Positions 22,313 through 35,094 are shown, counted from the stretch's first letter. The stretch is DNA of 64,000 bases from Panax quinquefolius (GCA_020205615.1 CM035153.1:80427853-80491852), one strand, 5' to 3'. Notes: generated by a model not told the origin, from the letters alone. Numbers and translations: made by a program.

Positions 22313-23045
22313 ATATTACAATATAATATTTCCCTTCCCAGGTTCTTTATAACCATTGCATTTGATCTTCGTAAGAGTATCAAATAAATACAAAATTCAT
22401 ACTATTCTAAAAAAAAGACAACTACTTGTCCGCCTTAGCCTTTCCTTTATCCTTACTAGATCCTTCGGTCAGTTCGTTCTTAGCTCCATTCATATGATTC
22501 AAGCAAGGGTGAGCATAACTAGCTCTGCACGTATAACAATTTCATTTGAGCAATATGTTTGAATCGTATGAACATATATCTTCTATAACTGAATCAATAG
22601 TTATGAAGTATTATAGATAATTCAAAATAGCACTTTTCTTTTCTTTAAAATGTTTAACAGTAAACCATATCTGACAAACATTGAATTTGGTCCAAGACCT
22701 TGAAAATTTCATTCTTTCTTTAAAAAGGACAACCCGGTACCAAGTTTATAAGTCTGATATTTCTTACGAGCACGTCTAGGTGATCAGCCTATAGTACTCT
22801 ATGTTGTACAACACTAGTTCATTAAATGTATCTACGTTTAAGTTTTGGCAACCTCAAGTGTCTGTCGATTGACGACAAAACATTTGTTTATTTATACTCA
22901 GTCTTTCATTAAGAAACATTGAATAATATTAAGAAAATTCATAAATTACATTAAGTCTAATCGAAGGAACTGGCTTCCACTTCTTTGTACATCAAATCAT
23001 GTGTAAGATACACGAATCATAAAGCTTGTACAAAATGAACATAGA
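22313..23045 (-). repeat. LTR fragment K (minus strand, E/I-like)
   Basis: Colinear with LTR I from about 62035 to 62620: the 24-codon conserved frame (22493-22422), a TTGCTTGAATCATATGAA stretch, AAAGGACAACCCGGTACCAAG, GATCAGCCTATAGTACTCTATG and AAGTTTTGGCAACCTC all occur in order. The last 115 bp or so of the LTR end is missing at the J1 side. Element H starts at 23046, so H probably inserted into this LTR; its continuation would lie beyond the window. Confidence 0.78.
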
Positions 23046-23627
23046 TGTAACAATCCAAAATTTTATTATTTGTAATATAAAATATTTATTAAATGAAATA
23101 AATATTTTATTGATACGATTGTTGTTATTAAATATTTATGAATTAAATTTATTAGATAATATTCTAAATTAATTTAATTTATAATTTAGAGAGTTGTAAG
23201 ATAACATGAGATGTTATATTGTTGATTTAATTTAATAATTTAAAATGGTATGCTAAATTATTAAATAAAATTATAATGAAGTTATAATTTTGTGATATTT
23301 GTTTAAGTGGAAAATTTATTTAAAATATAGTATGTGTAATTAATTTATTTGATTACTGTTGGATATGGAAATCTAAATAAATAATATGTGATTATAAATT
23401 ATAAACCTGAATTGTTTATTAAAATAAAGTAGTTTTAAATTGATTTTACCAAACAAGGCTTAAAGATATTAAGTCTTTATTTTAATTAATGTTTGCCAAA
23501 CATAGCTTTATAGTTTTTAAATTTTGAATTGTAATTATAATAAATAAAATAAATAGAATAAATCAAAATAAAATATATAATATGTTATAATTGATATGTA
23601 ATGATTATAATAATAATAATACGGCAG

Positions 23628-23830
23628 TTATATACATTTTGGGAACGCCTGTTTTACTTTACGTGAAAAACTTTTGGCTTAAGCCTAAAAAAGAGAAAAG
23701 GGTTTTCAGAGATACTGAGAAAGAGAGAAATTTGAGAGAGTCTAGAGAGAGTTGAGGGAAAAAGGCTGAGTATTCCAAAGTAATTCTCCGAGTTTATCAA
23801 AGATTATTACCTAGCAAATTAAAGGTATTT
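23628..23830 (+). promoter_or_regulatory. Element H 5' LTR TATA-like box, leader and donor-like site
   Basis: TTATATAC at 23628-23635, then about 190 nt without any ATG, purine-rich (GAGAAAGAGAGAAATTTGAG), ending TTAAAG/GTATTT with GT at 23825-23826. The donor is weaker than in the other LTRs but the position is the same. Confidence 0.5.
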
Positions 23831-23839
23831 TCTTTAACC

Positions 23840-23871
<32 letters not shown>

Positions 23872-25813
23872 GTTTACTGCATAAAATTTCCATGTTTTGT
23901 GGAATCAATTTTTTTTAATTGTTGTTATACAACCTGTTTATGGTGATTGTATATAATTATAATGTTAAAGTTGTATGTAGACAAGAATTGATATGCTAAT
24001 TTCATTTAAAAAGTAGGAAAAGTAATTACAGTGTATATATTTTTCACATGGCTTGTGAAAGTACCAATTTTGGTGGTTAATTTGTATGTTAATCTGTAAA
24101 TTGAGTCTTGATTAGGTTATTCCATTAAGAAACGAAGAGAACGTAGTTTGAACGAAGTAATTCAGACAAGAATTGTGATCATAGTGATGATTTTTGTAAA
24201 GAATGTCAAAAATGGTGTTTTTATATGAAAACATGAAATTTAAGAATTTAAATTAGTTGAAGAATTGTGTTAAATGGTTGAATATGTAAGGAATTATGTT
24301 TTTGTAGTTCTATACGAATTACATTTTCTTAATTTATTATTTTGTGGGTGAAATTCGAATTAGTTAGCTTAAGAACAGTGTCAAAATCACGTTATGCAAA
24401 ACTAGAACTAGTGCATCAGCATGGCTCATTGCCTCTTGGCGTATGCGTCGGAAACCAAAAGCAATATTGGCACTCGCGCTACCAAGAATCAAATAAAGAT
24501 AATGAAGTCTGCTATTTCTGCAGACCTTGAAAACTCATTGTAACTTAGTCTAATGTTATGTTAATGTGAGAAACATGTAATGAAGAGGTGAAAAGAGAAG
24601 TGTCATGTGCTTAGTAATTTCAATGTTGTAAAAAGGATTAATAAGTTACGAACACATTATGTTAAGATTTAAGAAACTTCATGAGTAATAAATAAGTGTT
24701 ATGAAATTACACTTGTGATTCCGAAATGTGTATGGTAAGGTGAGACTTGTACTAAAATAACAAGTTTAGCTAGAGGTGAGTGTTATTTTGGAATGTGAAT
24801 GTTAGTATATCTAATAGATATTGTAATTCTAATACTATGTGTAGGTGAACGTGAGTTATAATTTATAGTTTACACACGAGGCAAGTTTCCAAAACCTTAT
24901 TTCTTTACATTGAGCAAGTTTCCTATCTTAAACTATTATTGAGCAAGTCATTTGGTCCTAATTTTCATTTGAGCAAGCTCTAACCATAATTTTATTAAAA
25001 TTCTAATTATGGTTGATTCACTCTAACTTGTTTATAGTTAAGTAAGTTTCTTAAGTTCTATTCCTTTATAATGAATGTAGCTTTTTGAACTCTCGTCTCT
25101 ATTATTGAGCTATTTTATTTTAAATTACTTTGCACAGGTTGTTATCATGTTGAGAAAATTTTGTTTTCATCTTGCTATCAGTTAATGTATGTTCATAAAT
25201 TTCATTTTGAATTTTATAAGATCATAGCCTTAGCTTATTATTGTTTGAGCAAGGTTTACTGTTTCATTCAATACTTACGTTTTAGTTATTTCCAAGCATA
25301 AGTTTAATTAATAGTTAGTTCATCTATGATTATTCATTGTTCCATACTATGTTGTTAGTGATCAACTGTAGTGTTATCAAACCTTTTTGATTTAACTAAT
25401 CCTTTAGCTGATGTTCGTTAAACTCTAAATTACCCTTGAAGTTATCCAAACCAAACTTTATTTGGTGCGGACTTGTACTCTAAAACTGAGAAGAACAACC
25501 CTATTATAGGGGTACACAATACATTTAGATATTTGTGCACAATACATGGTATAAAGGGCTTATCCCCCAAAGTACGTGAAGTCCCTACAGTATAACTGTT
25601 AAGGTTAGAGTTGAAAGATTACTTGTAACCGTGGACATAGTTCGTTGTCTTATGATCCTCAGATATAATTCATATTTTGATATCAGCTTTTGGTTATTGT
25701 TGATAGATTACTATTCAGTTTTGATGAGCCTACTCATTGGTAGCTATTATTCTTTTGTTGATTCATTGTTATATCTAGTGAGAAATTGTTTTGCTCACTC
25801 TTGCATAAATATA

Positions 25814-25885
25814 ATTATTGCAGCTAAAGTGGAGAAGGTCGATGAGCCTTCAACTAGCAAAGGAAAGGGAAAAATGTGCAAGTGA
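25814..25885 (+). other. Conserved 24-codon frame near the LTR 3' end (H copy)
   Basis: GCAGCTAAAGTGGAG onward reads AAKVEKVDEPSTSKGKGK and stops at 25885. It lines up with 24-codon frames in LTRs E, I and K. This copy lacks the ATG. TTATTGCAG here also resembles a splice acceptor. Confidence 0.45.
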
Positions 25886-26143
25886 TGAAGTCTTGTAATT
25901 TCATTTATTGTCACGATGATGGATTTTATATTTAATGATGTGATGTTATTATTTTATTTCCGCACTTGATTGATGTTTAAGGTTAGACAACCTGGGAAGA
26001 CTTTTTGATTAATGATATAACCCTTTTAAAGGGAGGATTTCTGATTTAATTTTATTATATTTGGGTAGATAAATATGAATGAATGGAAAGTGAACACCAA
26101 ATCTTGTGGAAATAAAGTACCTAGATTTGGGGGTGTCACAAGT

Positions 26144-26155
26144 TGGTATCAAAGC
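26144..26155 (+). promoter_or_regulatory. Element H primer-binding site (variant)
   Basis: TGGTATCAAAGC lies four bases after the LTR. It differs by one base (G to A) from the initiator-Met site used by B and F, and is identical in E and E2. Confidence 0.85.
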
Positions 26156-26319
26156 TTTAGGTTATGAACCTTTGGTGAGAAAAAGCCTTAGGAAGTAACC
26201 TTTGAAACGATAGTGATGATAAACCCTTGTAGAGTTTTTAAGAAAGAAGTAATAAAATACTTATGTTCTTATGTGGTTGTAACTTATGTGCTCGTGAGTG
26301 TCAAGTAGTAATGATTAGT

Positions 26320-26350
26320 AATTAAAACTAAAAATTTTGTTGTCAGAATG
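26320..26350 (+). promoter_or_regulatory. Acceptor-like site before H ORF0
   Basis: AAAACTAAAAATTTTGTTGTCAG/A directly precedes the ATG at 26348. CTAAA could serve as branch point. Inferred 3' splice site; AG at 26345-26346. Confidence 0.5.
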
Positions 26351-26447
26351 ACTAATGTAGGAGAATCCAATCAGGCTAGGGAGGAAGGATCCCACATGCC
26401 TAGAGAGGAGGAGCCTTAAGATATTCAGGTGGTTTGGGAACAACTAC
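26348..26447 (+). pseudogene. Element H ORF0, first part
   Basis: ATG at 26348 opens MTNVGESNQAREEGSHMP and an acidic EEEP, then a TAA that could be a decayed CAA, and DIQVVWEQ. Element F interrupts at 26448. The frame continues in phase at 42564 once F and one target repeat are set aside. See the second part for domain description. No family recognised; upstream of gag, Tekay-type elements are not generally described as carrying an ORF. Confidence 0.7.
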
Positions 26448-29025
26448 TGTGACGCCCCCAAAATAGGTATACATCACCCATTCTGAGTCGCCAAATACAT
26501 GGTACAAAAACAACTACAACTTTATTAATACAATTATCGTGCAAAATACGACAACACATAAACTGTGAGTTTAAATACAAATATTGTCTTTTAGACAATA
26601 TCCACACTCAAATAAGTCCTCATTACAATTATTGATACACTATTTTACAAAAATAGCGAGGACCACTAAAACATCTTTCTAGAACCATCATTCCATACCC
26701 CTACTAGTACTCCCTACATTCTAGCCTCCTGAGAAGAAAAATATAACAAAAAGGAAAAGGGTGAGCTCAACTAGCCCAGTAAAGAATATTATGACTAAGA
26801 TAATATAGAACAAAGTATCGTTAGTCCTCAACAGGGAAAAATCTGATAGAATATAATAGACAACAAGTTTTAAATCAATATTCGCAGTGAAAATAACAAT
26901 TCATTTAGAAGAGTTAAGTAGATAATGAAATCTACTATCTTCTATGATTTGAAAGTCCATCATCAATATTCATCCCTGTAATATCAATCAATATGCATTT
27001 TGAATCAAATATTCATCTTTTCACTACAGGCCAAAGATATACATCAGTTTTTCATGTTCATCTCAATAGCTGTTCATCTTTGCACTACGGGCCAAAGATG
27101 TTCATTAGGAAATCATTCATCTTTGCACTACGAGTCAAAGATATTCAGTTATATCATCATTTAGAACCGAGGATGATGAAAAATATTTTAAAGAAAACAA
27201 ATCTAGTCAGATAACAAAACAAATATTAGGGATTCGTACTTTGGTTTATCCATGTTCAAAAACACCCCATAATATACTATGTGGAGTAAAATTCAAGAAT
27301 GAATATCAAAACATGGATAAAATCAAAGATAGTAACAAAAATAGACATTTGGGACAAAGAAGAGAAAATTTAATTTTTTTGTGAATAATGCCGTATTCGT
27401 GAATAGTGTCGTATACATGAATAGTAACCCCGACACTAAAAGACAAGAATTTTAGAAGAAAAATCTTACCAATATTCTGGCATAATGATATTGAAAGAAA
27501 TAATATCATTTAAAAAAAATAGCATCCCTTACCTCAAAAGGACAATACTTCTGACTAGAATACCGGATATAGTGTTGAAGGGAACTTGTATAGCAACACT
27601 CAAACTATCAAAATATTCACAAGAATACGCTCGATAATATATAGAGAGAAAACTTCAGTTTCTAGTGTGATTTTTGATTCTAACCTAAACACCCTATTTA
27701 TAGAAAAATACTTAGAACACCAAAACAGAAAATTTAATAAAATATTAATATTTTAAAAAAACATTCATGGTCACCTCAAGAGAATCTGATTTCAGCATGT
27801 TTACAACACCTGTGGGGCCCACCAAAATAAAAAAAAATGTTTTTCTTAAAAAAAAAATTAAAACTTCAAAAATCAATTATTTTAGAACTTTAATAATTTA
27901 TAATAAATAGGCCTTTTATCAGAAAAATTCGAATCTTATGTCCATTTCATAGGAAATTTAATTCTCTACAACTTTGTAAGTTTAAGTTTTCCCAAATTCC
28001 AAGCAGAAATTGACTGAAATCCACATACGGACGATTTTGCAGGCTATAATCAAATTTCAGTCAAGAAATGGCATCCACCAACATGTTTAACATGTTTTTA
28101 ACATTTATTGTAACAAAAATACTCTTCCTCATTTATTCATATATCACACATCTATTGTAAAAATATCACCATTATTATATTATTAAAATATAATAATATA
28201 TTTAAATGAATTATTGTATTAGAAAATATAAAATATCAATTTTCAACAATTGTCACTTTTCTAAAAATTCCTCTATTTATATCCACATAAATATATATTT
28301 TTCTTATCATATAAATCAATAATTAATTATTCACAAATAATATTACAGAATCACAATAATGACAACCAGTTCGTTCCCAAGAAAGAGGGGGCTTTCCGAT
28401 ACGGATTTTTCCTTACTGGCGCGGAATTAGGTGACCAAACCTCTCCTTAGACAGAACTTCCTTAGACATTAACAATAATGCTATCTAATAATATTTTTCA
28501 AATAATATGAATTATTGATCTAATAATGAGAAATACTGTGCAGTGACAATTATTGAAACAACAATAATATAAAATATCAACGTAGCAATTATTGAATTAA
28601 TAAATTATTGAACAATAATTACTATAACAATTATTGAGTAGTGTCTTCTTACGTAAGAATCAATAATTGGTGCAATACCATGTATTACTATGTTTTAACC
28701 ACCGGGTATTCCAACAGTGTTAACGGTAACAACTACGCCGTTATTTATAAAAAAACTTATATTTGTCGTTTTCTTCATCCAATCGGTTTTCGTTATGGGG
28801 TCCACACAAGGCTGCGTCGTCGTACGAATATTCGCCGACAGTAAGAATATTCCACGACCAAACGAATATCCCCCGATAACAATAAATATATTATAACCAC
28901 TTTCTTATTTAAGATATTTGCTCATTTTACCTATATCTAACCACATTAATCAAATCAACCCTTACTATTTTAAAATAATAAATAAAGGAAATTCAATTTC
29001 ATTTATAATAAGTTGGGGTCTTACA
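26448..29025 (-). repeat. Element F 3' LTR
   Basis: 2,578 bp, complement of TGTAAGACCCC...GGGGGCGTCACA. Inside: three hairpin units (27014-27142), ACTATTCA units near 27385-27430, donor-like GAG/GTAAGGG (GT at 27532-27531) and a CTATTTATAG box at 27704-27713; no ATG between the last two on the minus strand. Confidence 0.94.
27014..27142 (-). repeat. Hairpin minisatellite in F 3' LTR, three units
   Basis: Three complements of ATCTTTGGCCYGTAGTGCAAAGAT with variable spacers; stems largely kept (one unit has AAAAGAT). Confidence 0.85.
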
Positions 29026-29041
29026 ACCTCTCCTCCTTATG
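29026..29041 (-). promoter_or_regulatory. Element F polypurine tract
   Basis: On the minus strand ATAAGGAGGAGAGGT abuts TGTAAGACC of the 3' LTR, following TTTCGAGGACGAAATTTC. Confidence 0.88.
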
Positions 29042-30600
29042 AAATTTCGTCCTCGAAATTGACGTACGTACCTGGTATTTCGAAAAGGTGAGGATACCTC
29101 GCTTTCATTTCCGTTTCCAACTCCCAGGTCATTTTCTCAATAACATGGTTCCTCCACAAAACTTTGACTTGTGGTATGACCTTTGTGCGTAGGACATTCT
29201 CCTTCCTATCCAAGATCTTGATAGGCACCTCCTCGTACGTTAAATCTTCAGCTATTTTGTCTGGTTCTAACTCAATAACGTGGTTCGGGTCTTTCACATA
29301 TTTATGAAGCACAGATATGTGAAAAATATTATGAACACGAGACATACTTGGAGGTAACGCGAGTCTACAGGCCACATTTACTACTCGATCAAGAATCTGA
29401 AATGGACCAATAAATCGTTAATTGAGATTTCCTCTTTTCCCAAATCTTGTAACTCCCTTCCATGGAGTAACACGCAATAATACATGATTCCCAATACTAA
29501 ATTCCACGTCCTTTCGATGAAGATCCGCATAATTCTTTTGTCGATCCTGTGTCATTTGTATACGTTATCAAATCATTTGGATCTTTTCTGTAGTCATACG
29601 TACCAACTCTTGTTCCAATAATGTTTCTTCACCCACGTCATCCCAACATACTGGAGAGCGACACTTTCGTCCATACAATGCTTCGAATGGGGCCACACCT
29701 ATACTTGTTTGATAACTGTTGTTGTAGGAGAATTCCACCAATGGTAAATACTTATCCCAACTCCGTTTGAAGTCTAGGACACAGAGTCTTAATAGATCTT
29801 CAAAAGTTTGAATAATCCTCTCTGATTGTCCGTCCGTTTGAGGATGGTATGCCAAACTGAATCGTAAATCTATGCCCATAGCTTTCTGCAAGCTAACCCA
29901 AAATTGTGAAGTAAATCTTGGGTAACAATCCGAAACTATGGATACTGGCATGCCATGCAATCTCACAATCTCATCTACATACATACGAGCAAGACGTTTA
30001 AGGGAATAAGTCTCGTATACGTAAGAAATGAGCAGACTTAGTTAATCTATCAACAATAACCCAATAACATCTATGCCTTGAGAAACTGTGGGAAGTCCCA
30101 TAACAAAATCCATGGTAATATGTTCCCACTTCCATTTTAGAATCTCAAGTGGTTACAATGGACCCTTTGGAACTTGATGCTCCACTTTTACATGTTGACA
30201 AGTTAAACACCTTGAGATAAAATTCGCAATCTCTCTCTTCGTATTGTTCCACCAAAATGTATGTCGAAGATCACGATTCATTTTGGTACATCCATGATGG
30301 ATTGCAAACAGCATATTGTGTGCTTCCATCATAATCTTGTACTTCAAATCAGAGTCGTTAGGAACACAAAGTCTGGAGTTGACTCGAAGTACTCCTTCTT
30401 CATCGATTCTTTCTTCTGGGATAACACCTTCTTGTACTTTCTTCTTCATACGCATCAGCTCCGGCTTGAGCAACTATAACTTTATCGGTTAAAGTTGGTT
30501 CTATGCATATACTTGATATCATTGCATGGGTCACTGGAGTCTTGAATTCTATCTTCATCTTTTGTAAATCACACAAAATGGGCCTTTGTGTTGACAACAT
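29037..30600 (-). pseudogene. pol: Element F integrase with chromodomain
   Basis: Minus-strand frames: the H-H/C-C domain at 30473-30153 (HNMLFAIHHGCTKMNRDL to CLTCQHVKVEHQ), then the catalytic core at 29984-29568 with VSDCYPRFTSQFW (second D kept, RDP changed to CYP) and TDGQSER (E). [18 protein letters not shown] follows. After a break the last frame (29375-29037) reads [19 protein letters not shown] and a whole chromodomain, EEVPIKILDRKENVLRTKV to KVLWRNHVIEKMTWELETEM. This chromodomain is the best preserved of the B family here. Confidence 0.92.
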
Positions 30601-31170
30601 CGCACTCGTTCCTGCATATGATCGTCTACTTAATGCATCAGCTACAATGTTCGCTTTTCCAAAATAGTATTGAATGGTATGGTTGTAATCTTTTAACAGC
30701 TCGAGCCAATGTCATTACCACATGTTGAGTTCCTTTTGGGTGAATAAATATTTGAGGCTTTTATGATCTGAATATATCTCCACTTTCTCCCCATATAGAT
30801 AGTGCCTCCAGATTTTTAGCGCGAAAACGACTGCTGCTAACTCTAGATCATGAGTAAGGTAATTCTTCTCATATTCTTTGAGTTGTCGCGAGGCATAGGC
30901 TATGACTTTCCCATGTTGCATGAGAACACATCCTAACCCTTTTCCTAAAGCATCGTTGTAGATAACAAATCCATCCGATCCAGATGGTATTGTCAAAATA
31001 GGTGCCAAACTCCTCTTAAGCTCTTGAAAACTCCTCTCGCATTCTTGGCTCCATACGAATTTGGTATCTTTTTGAGTCAGTTGAGTTAATGGAGTAGCGA
31101 TTCGAGAAAATCCTTCCACGAATCTCCGATAATAACCAACTAAGCCTAGAAAGCTACGTACTTCGTTCAT
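30601..31170 (-). pseudogene. pol: Element F RNase H
   Basis: Minus-strand frame 31170-30715 carries the connection [19 protein letters not shown] and RNase H motifs [17 protein letters not shown] (D), [15 protein letters not shown] (E) and [13 protein letters not shown] (D). The final aspartate lies in the VADALSRR-like stretch near 30630. A TAA after NMW and a shift near 31175 break the link to the reverse transcriptase. Confidence 0.88.
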
Positions 31171-31185
31171 CGACTTCGGTTGCTC

Positions 31186-32062
31186 TTAACTTTGTATTTC
31201 TTCAATCTTCGTCGAGTCAACAAATACTCCATGTTTTGACATCACGTGCCCAAGAAATGCTACTTCCTCAAGCCAGAACTTGCATTTCTTCAGCTTGGCA
31301 TATAGCTTGTTTTCACGAAGCCTTTGAAGTACCAGCTTTAAATGGTGCTCATGATCTTCACGACTTTTGGAATATATGATGATGTCATAAATAAAGACAA
31401 CAACAAATTGATCCAAATATTCCTTGAATACTCGGTTCATCATATCTATAAAAGTCGCAGGAGCATTAGTAAATCTAAAAGACATGACTAGGAATTCATA
31501 ATGCTCGTCTCTTAGTTCTAAAGCGCCTTTCAAAATATCCTCGCCTAATCTTCACCGATGATATCCGGGATTTAAGATCGATCTTTGAAAAGAATTGTGC
31601 TCCTTGCAACTTGTCAAACAAGTCATCAATGTGAGGTAGCGGATACCTATTCTTGATGGTGACATGCTTCAATTCCCGGTAGTCAATACAAAGTCAGATA
31701 CACCCGTCTTTCTTCTTTACGAATAAAACAGGAGCACACCAAGGAGATGTACTAGGACGAATGAAACCGATGTCCAACAACTCCTGTAGTTGGACCTTTA
31801 ACTCCTGAAGTTCAATAGGAGCCATTCGATATGAGTTTTTAGAAATGGGCTTTGTACCAGGTTCAAGGTCAATAACAAATTCAACTTCACGTTCCGGGGG
31901 TAGACCGGGAAGTTATTTACGAAATACGTCAGGAAATTTACCAACAACGGGAATATTATTCAAAGCTGACGTGTTTTTATTCAAATCCATAACATGGGCT
32001 AAGAAATCTTGACATCCGTTTTTCAATAAATTAATGACTTTATGGCTTGATATGAAAGTGAT
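31186..32062 (-). pseudogene. pol: Element F reverse transcriptase
   Basis: On the minus strand, [24 protein letters not shown], a [12 protein letters not shown] stretch, IDYREL and FSKIDLKS are readable from about 32000 to 31580 with stops. A shift leads into 31533-31186: [20 protein letters not shown], then [20 protein letters not shown]. The FIDD box reads FIYD, so the first catalytic aspartate is lost. [20 protein letters not shown] ends this part. Confidence 0.9.
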
Positions 32063-32542
32063 TTATTTTAGTGGTTTAGCTGCTTGAATTCGCATAACAG
32101 GTTGGTTAGGAATATGAAAACTAACAACCTTACAAAAACAATCAATTTTGGCATAATGAGTAGTTAACCAATCAATCCCTAAAATCACATCAAATATAAG
32201 TATCTTTAAAGAGATAAGATCAACAGGTAATGTGATGGCGCCAACTTTGATCAAATAAGATTTATAAACAGTGGATGTAATGAAAGTTTCTCCTAATGGA
32301 GTCTCCACAAATAAGTCAAAGTCTAATTTCTCTGGAATCAAGATTAAACGTTGAGCACAAACAGAAGAGATAAAAGAATGGGTTGAAGCGATATCTAGTA
32401 AGGTATAAACTTCGCAAGAGTTTATGATTAGCTTACTCGTGATCATCTCGTTAGGGTTCCTCACATTTTGGCCAGCCACGACAAACGCTCTTCTACGAAC
32501 CGCTGACTTTGACTTGTCTGGGACAGTCTTTTGAGCCACCAT
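32063..32542 (-). pseudogene. pro: Element F aspartic protease
   Basis: One open minus-strand frame of 159 codons, colinear with the B protease. The active site reads LLDIASTHSFIS, with glycine also lost (D-I-A). VILGIDWLTTHYAKIDCF follows. It begins just after the gag zinc-knuckle region and runs on to IQAAKPLK. Confidence 0.88.
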
Positions 32543-33259
32543 CCCCGCTGGACTTGGTTTCGTTACCGTATAATCTCGAGCTATATGACATTCTTTTCCA
32601 CAATTATAACATACCTTGAACTATTGTGGGTAGTTTGGGCTAATGTATCCCTCTTTTCCAAATTTATAACATACGACCGATGGTCGTTCTCCTCCCTTAC
32701 AAACAGTTGATGCTGGTGCTAACGTCTTCACATCGTCATCGTTGTACCTTCTCTTTTTAAAATCTCCCCCTGACTCGCTTCTTCTATTATCATGGCCACG
32801 ATTACCACCAGAGTGGTTACTGCTTTTGTCTGTATCCTTTCCTCCCAGCTGATTATCATTGCTCCGATGATTGCTGCCATCTGTCTGACCCTAGTTGTGG
32901 TCCCTCAGTTGAATATACTCATTATCTCGCTCTAATAATTGAGCCCTGTTGACAACATTTGAATATAGAGAAAATTTATGAGAAATGAGGTATTGACGAA
33001 TGTCGGGTTTCAAACCTCTCAGAAACACTCGCGTCATACGTTCCTCATTCTCTACTAAATGAGGTGCAAACCTGGATAACTCTGCGAACTTAGCCTCATA
33101 CTGGGACACTGTCATATTGTTCTGTTCCAGTCTAATATACTCCACTTCCTTCATATGACGAATACTTTCAGGAAAGTACTTGTCATTGAACAATTTCTGA
33201 AATATTTCCCAAGATATGTTGAGTGCGGCTGGATGGGTATGCTTAACAGATTCCCACTA
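32543..33259 (-). pseudogene. gag: Element F gag, C-terminal part
   Basis: Minus-strand frame 33193-32891 carries capsid motifs FNDKYFPESIRHMKEVEYIR, MTVSQYEAKFAELSRFAPHLV and RAQLLERDNEYIQLRDHN. A basic stretch follows, then two degenerate zinc knuckles near 32660-32590: CYKFGKEGYISPNY and CYNCGKECHIARDY, each with key positions changed. Element G interrupts at 33260; the N-terminal part resumes at 39449. Confidence 0.88.
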
Positions 33260-33264
33260 GTAAT

Positions 33265-35017
33265 TGATAAGTAGGTTTTATACCTACTTATCCGATATCT
33301 ATTACTTGATTTAGTTGCTTAAACCTATGTTTCTTAGTTAATTTTCATACATTTTATTTTATTTTGTAGGTTATGACATAAATTAGCATGAAGAAGCAAG
33401 GAAAAGTAATTCGGACATCTTTTGGACTAAAATATGCAAACAAATACAAGAATGGAAGATTACAGGGCTTTCAACACAAAATTGGATGCATGTTCTTTAC
33501 CTAGAACTTGGATTATATTGTAGAGTTTCTTCTTAGCTTTTCGGAACATCTTGAATCATCCCAATCGGAGTTCAGATGTGAGAGTTATGACCTTTTTATA
33601 AACAAATATCAAAGCTAAGAGTTCTCATGCTTGTAATTTACATATCATCTACTTCAAGCTCGATTTCGATCTTTTTTCGGACTGTATTTCTCAATTCTTA
33701 AAGAATAAAAATTGTAGAGCTCGTCGATAGCTTCGATTTGATAGGTAGCAGGTCCCGTAACTCCTTCTAGATCAAAAGTTATGGTCATTTTACCAGAGGA
33801 TACTGTGGCAGAAAAGTGACCCCGCCGGAGCGGGCTTTCCCTTCACAAAATGCCCACCGGGGCGGGCATAGCAGCTACAAAATAGTAAGGACCCCCGCCG
33901 GAGCGGGGGTACGCGCAGAAAAGTCATTTTTTGTCCGAATTTGAGTCCAAGAAGGATTGGTTCGATCTGATTGACTCAAAGATTTCTAAGAGGACTTAAA
34001 GACATGTAAAGAGGCATATAAAAGGAGGAGAATCACATAGATTAGAAGAATGAGAGATGATTCTATTAGATTAGATTAGTGTAGAATAGGAGAAAACACT
34101 AGTTTTTATGAGATTTGAGATTGAAGCACTTGGAAGCCATTGGAGATCAAGATCAAGATCAAGAGCGAGACAGAGGACGAATTTGTCGACAACAGATTCA
34201 CTTCTTTTCCTTAATCTTATTCTTATCTTTTAATGTGTATTCAAGTTTGGATTCTTAGTTTTAATTCAATGGACTAATTCTTTGTTTGAGATTACAATGG
34301 ATCTTATTGTATAGTTTATTTTAATATGCTTCGCTATCAATTATTATATTCTATTTGGAGGATTGTCTATTGTGATTTGGACTTAATTGTTTAATTGATT
34401 GGCCATCAATTACTGTGATAATCTATATGAACTCGATAGATGAAGTTTAGATTTAGATCTGATCATGATAACATGTGTTTGTGATTTCTGCATAGATGGA
34501 ATTCATGATTCGTGTTTAGGATAGAGATATGCCTTTACGCCATATGTAATCTTATAGAGAACTTGTGCTTTAAATACTTTTTAATTGTAATTCACATAGA
34601 GATATAGTGGATTAGTTAATTAGGGTGTCTTGCTTAATTCTATAATTTGTGGATTTAAGTGAGTATGGTTATTATGCATCGAGAGGTGGTTTTATCTGCT
34701 TTAGTATTCTTGATTAACAATTCAAGATAAAAAATTATTGATGAGAAGTGTGTTAACTTAAATGAAGCAATAAGTGAAGTTTTGATCTTAAATCTCCGTA
34801 ATCTGATTACTAATTAGTGGTAAATAGAATTAGTTTAGTTAAATAATTTAATTCATAATATTAAATTCATTCGTTTAAATAAGATTGAGTTGGTTACGGG
34901 TTAGTACTTGGTGATTTCTATTAAATAATTCCTCGTGGGAACGATACTTTACTTTCACTTTATTACTTGTTGACCACGTATACTTGCGTGTTGTGCTTAA
35001 TTAGATTTTACCCAACA
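33265..35017 (+). repeat. Element G 5' LTR
   Basis: 1,753 bp, about 345 bp longer than the 3' LTR; the extra part is about 34594-34968. TATAAAAGG is at 34017-34025. A GC-rich block at about 33815-33915 repeats CCGCCGGAGCGGG and CCACCGGGGCGGG. Confidence 0.93.
33815..33915 (+). repeat. GC-rich short repeats in G LTR
   Basis: Three units built on CCGCCGGAGCGGG, partly self-complementary, in an AT-rich background. The 3' LTR copy (38585-38710) has lost most of them by mutation. Confidence 0.7.
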
Positions 35018-35023
35018 AGTTTT

Positions 35024-35041
35024 TGGCGCCGGTGCCGGGGA
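35024..35041 (+). promoter_or_regulatory. Element G primer-binding site
   Basis: TGGCGCCGGTGCCGGGGA, six bases after the LTR, matches the Athila-type site usually ascribed to tRNA-Asp. Confidence 0.82.
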
Positions 35042-35094
35042 ATTAGTTTAATATATCTTTGCCAATATTAGCTTCAATCAAATTAGTCTTAATT

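Larger units (their letters stand above)
23046..26140 (+). repeat. Element H 5' LTR
   Basis: Begins TGTAACAATCCAAAATTTTA and ends TTTGGGGGTGTCACA, 3,095 bp. The first 1.4 kb matches 48114-49515. A TA run sits at 23848-23871. Small reading frames at 24342 and 25631 have no family resemblance except the conserved 22-24-codon tail at 25814-25885. Confidence 0.93.

Noticed and set aside
23046..26140. Pararetrovirus (caulimovirid) origin for the long non-coding leader
   Set aside because: Element ends, LTR pairs, polypurine tracts, integrase and chromodomain fit LTR retrotransposons; no movement-protein or caulimovirid motif is seen.
26140..26160. tRNA gene or fragment suggested by TGGTATCAAAGC
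   Set aside because: Only 12 bases match, directly after an LTR end; this is a primer-binding site.
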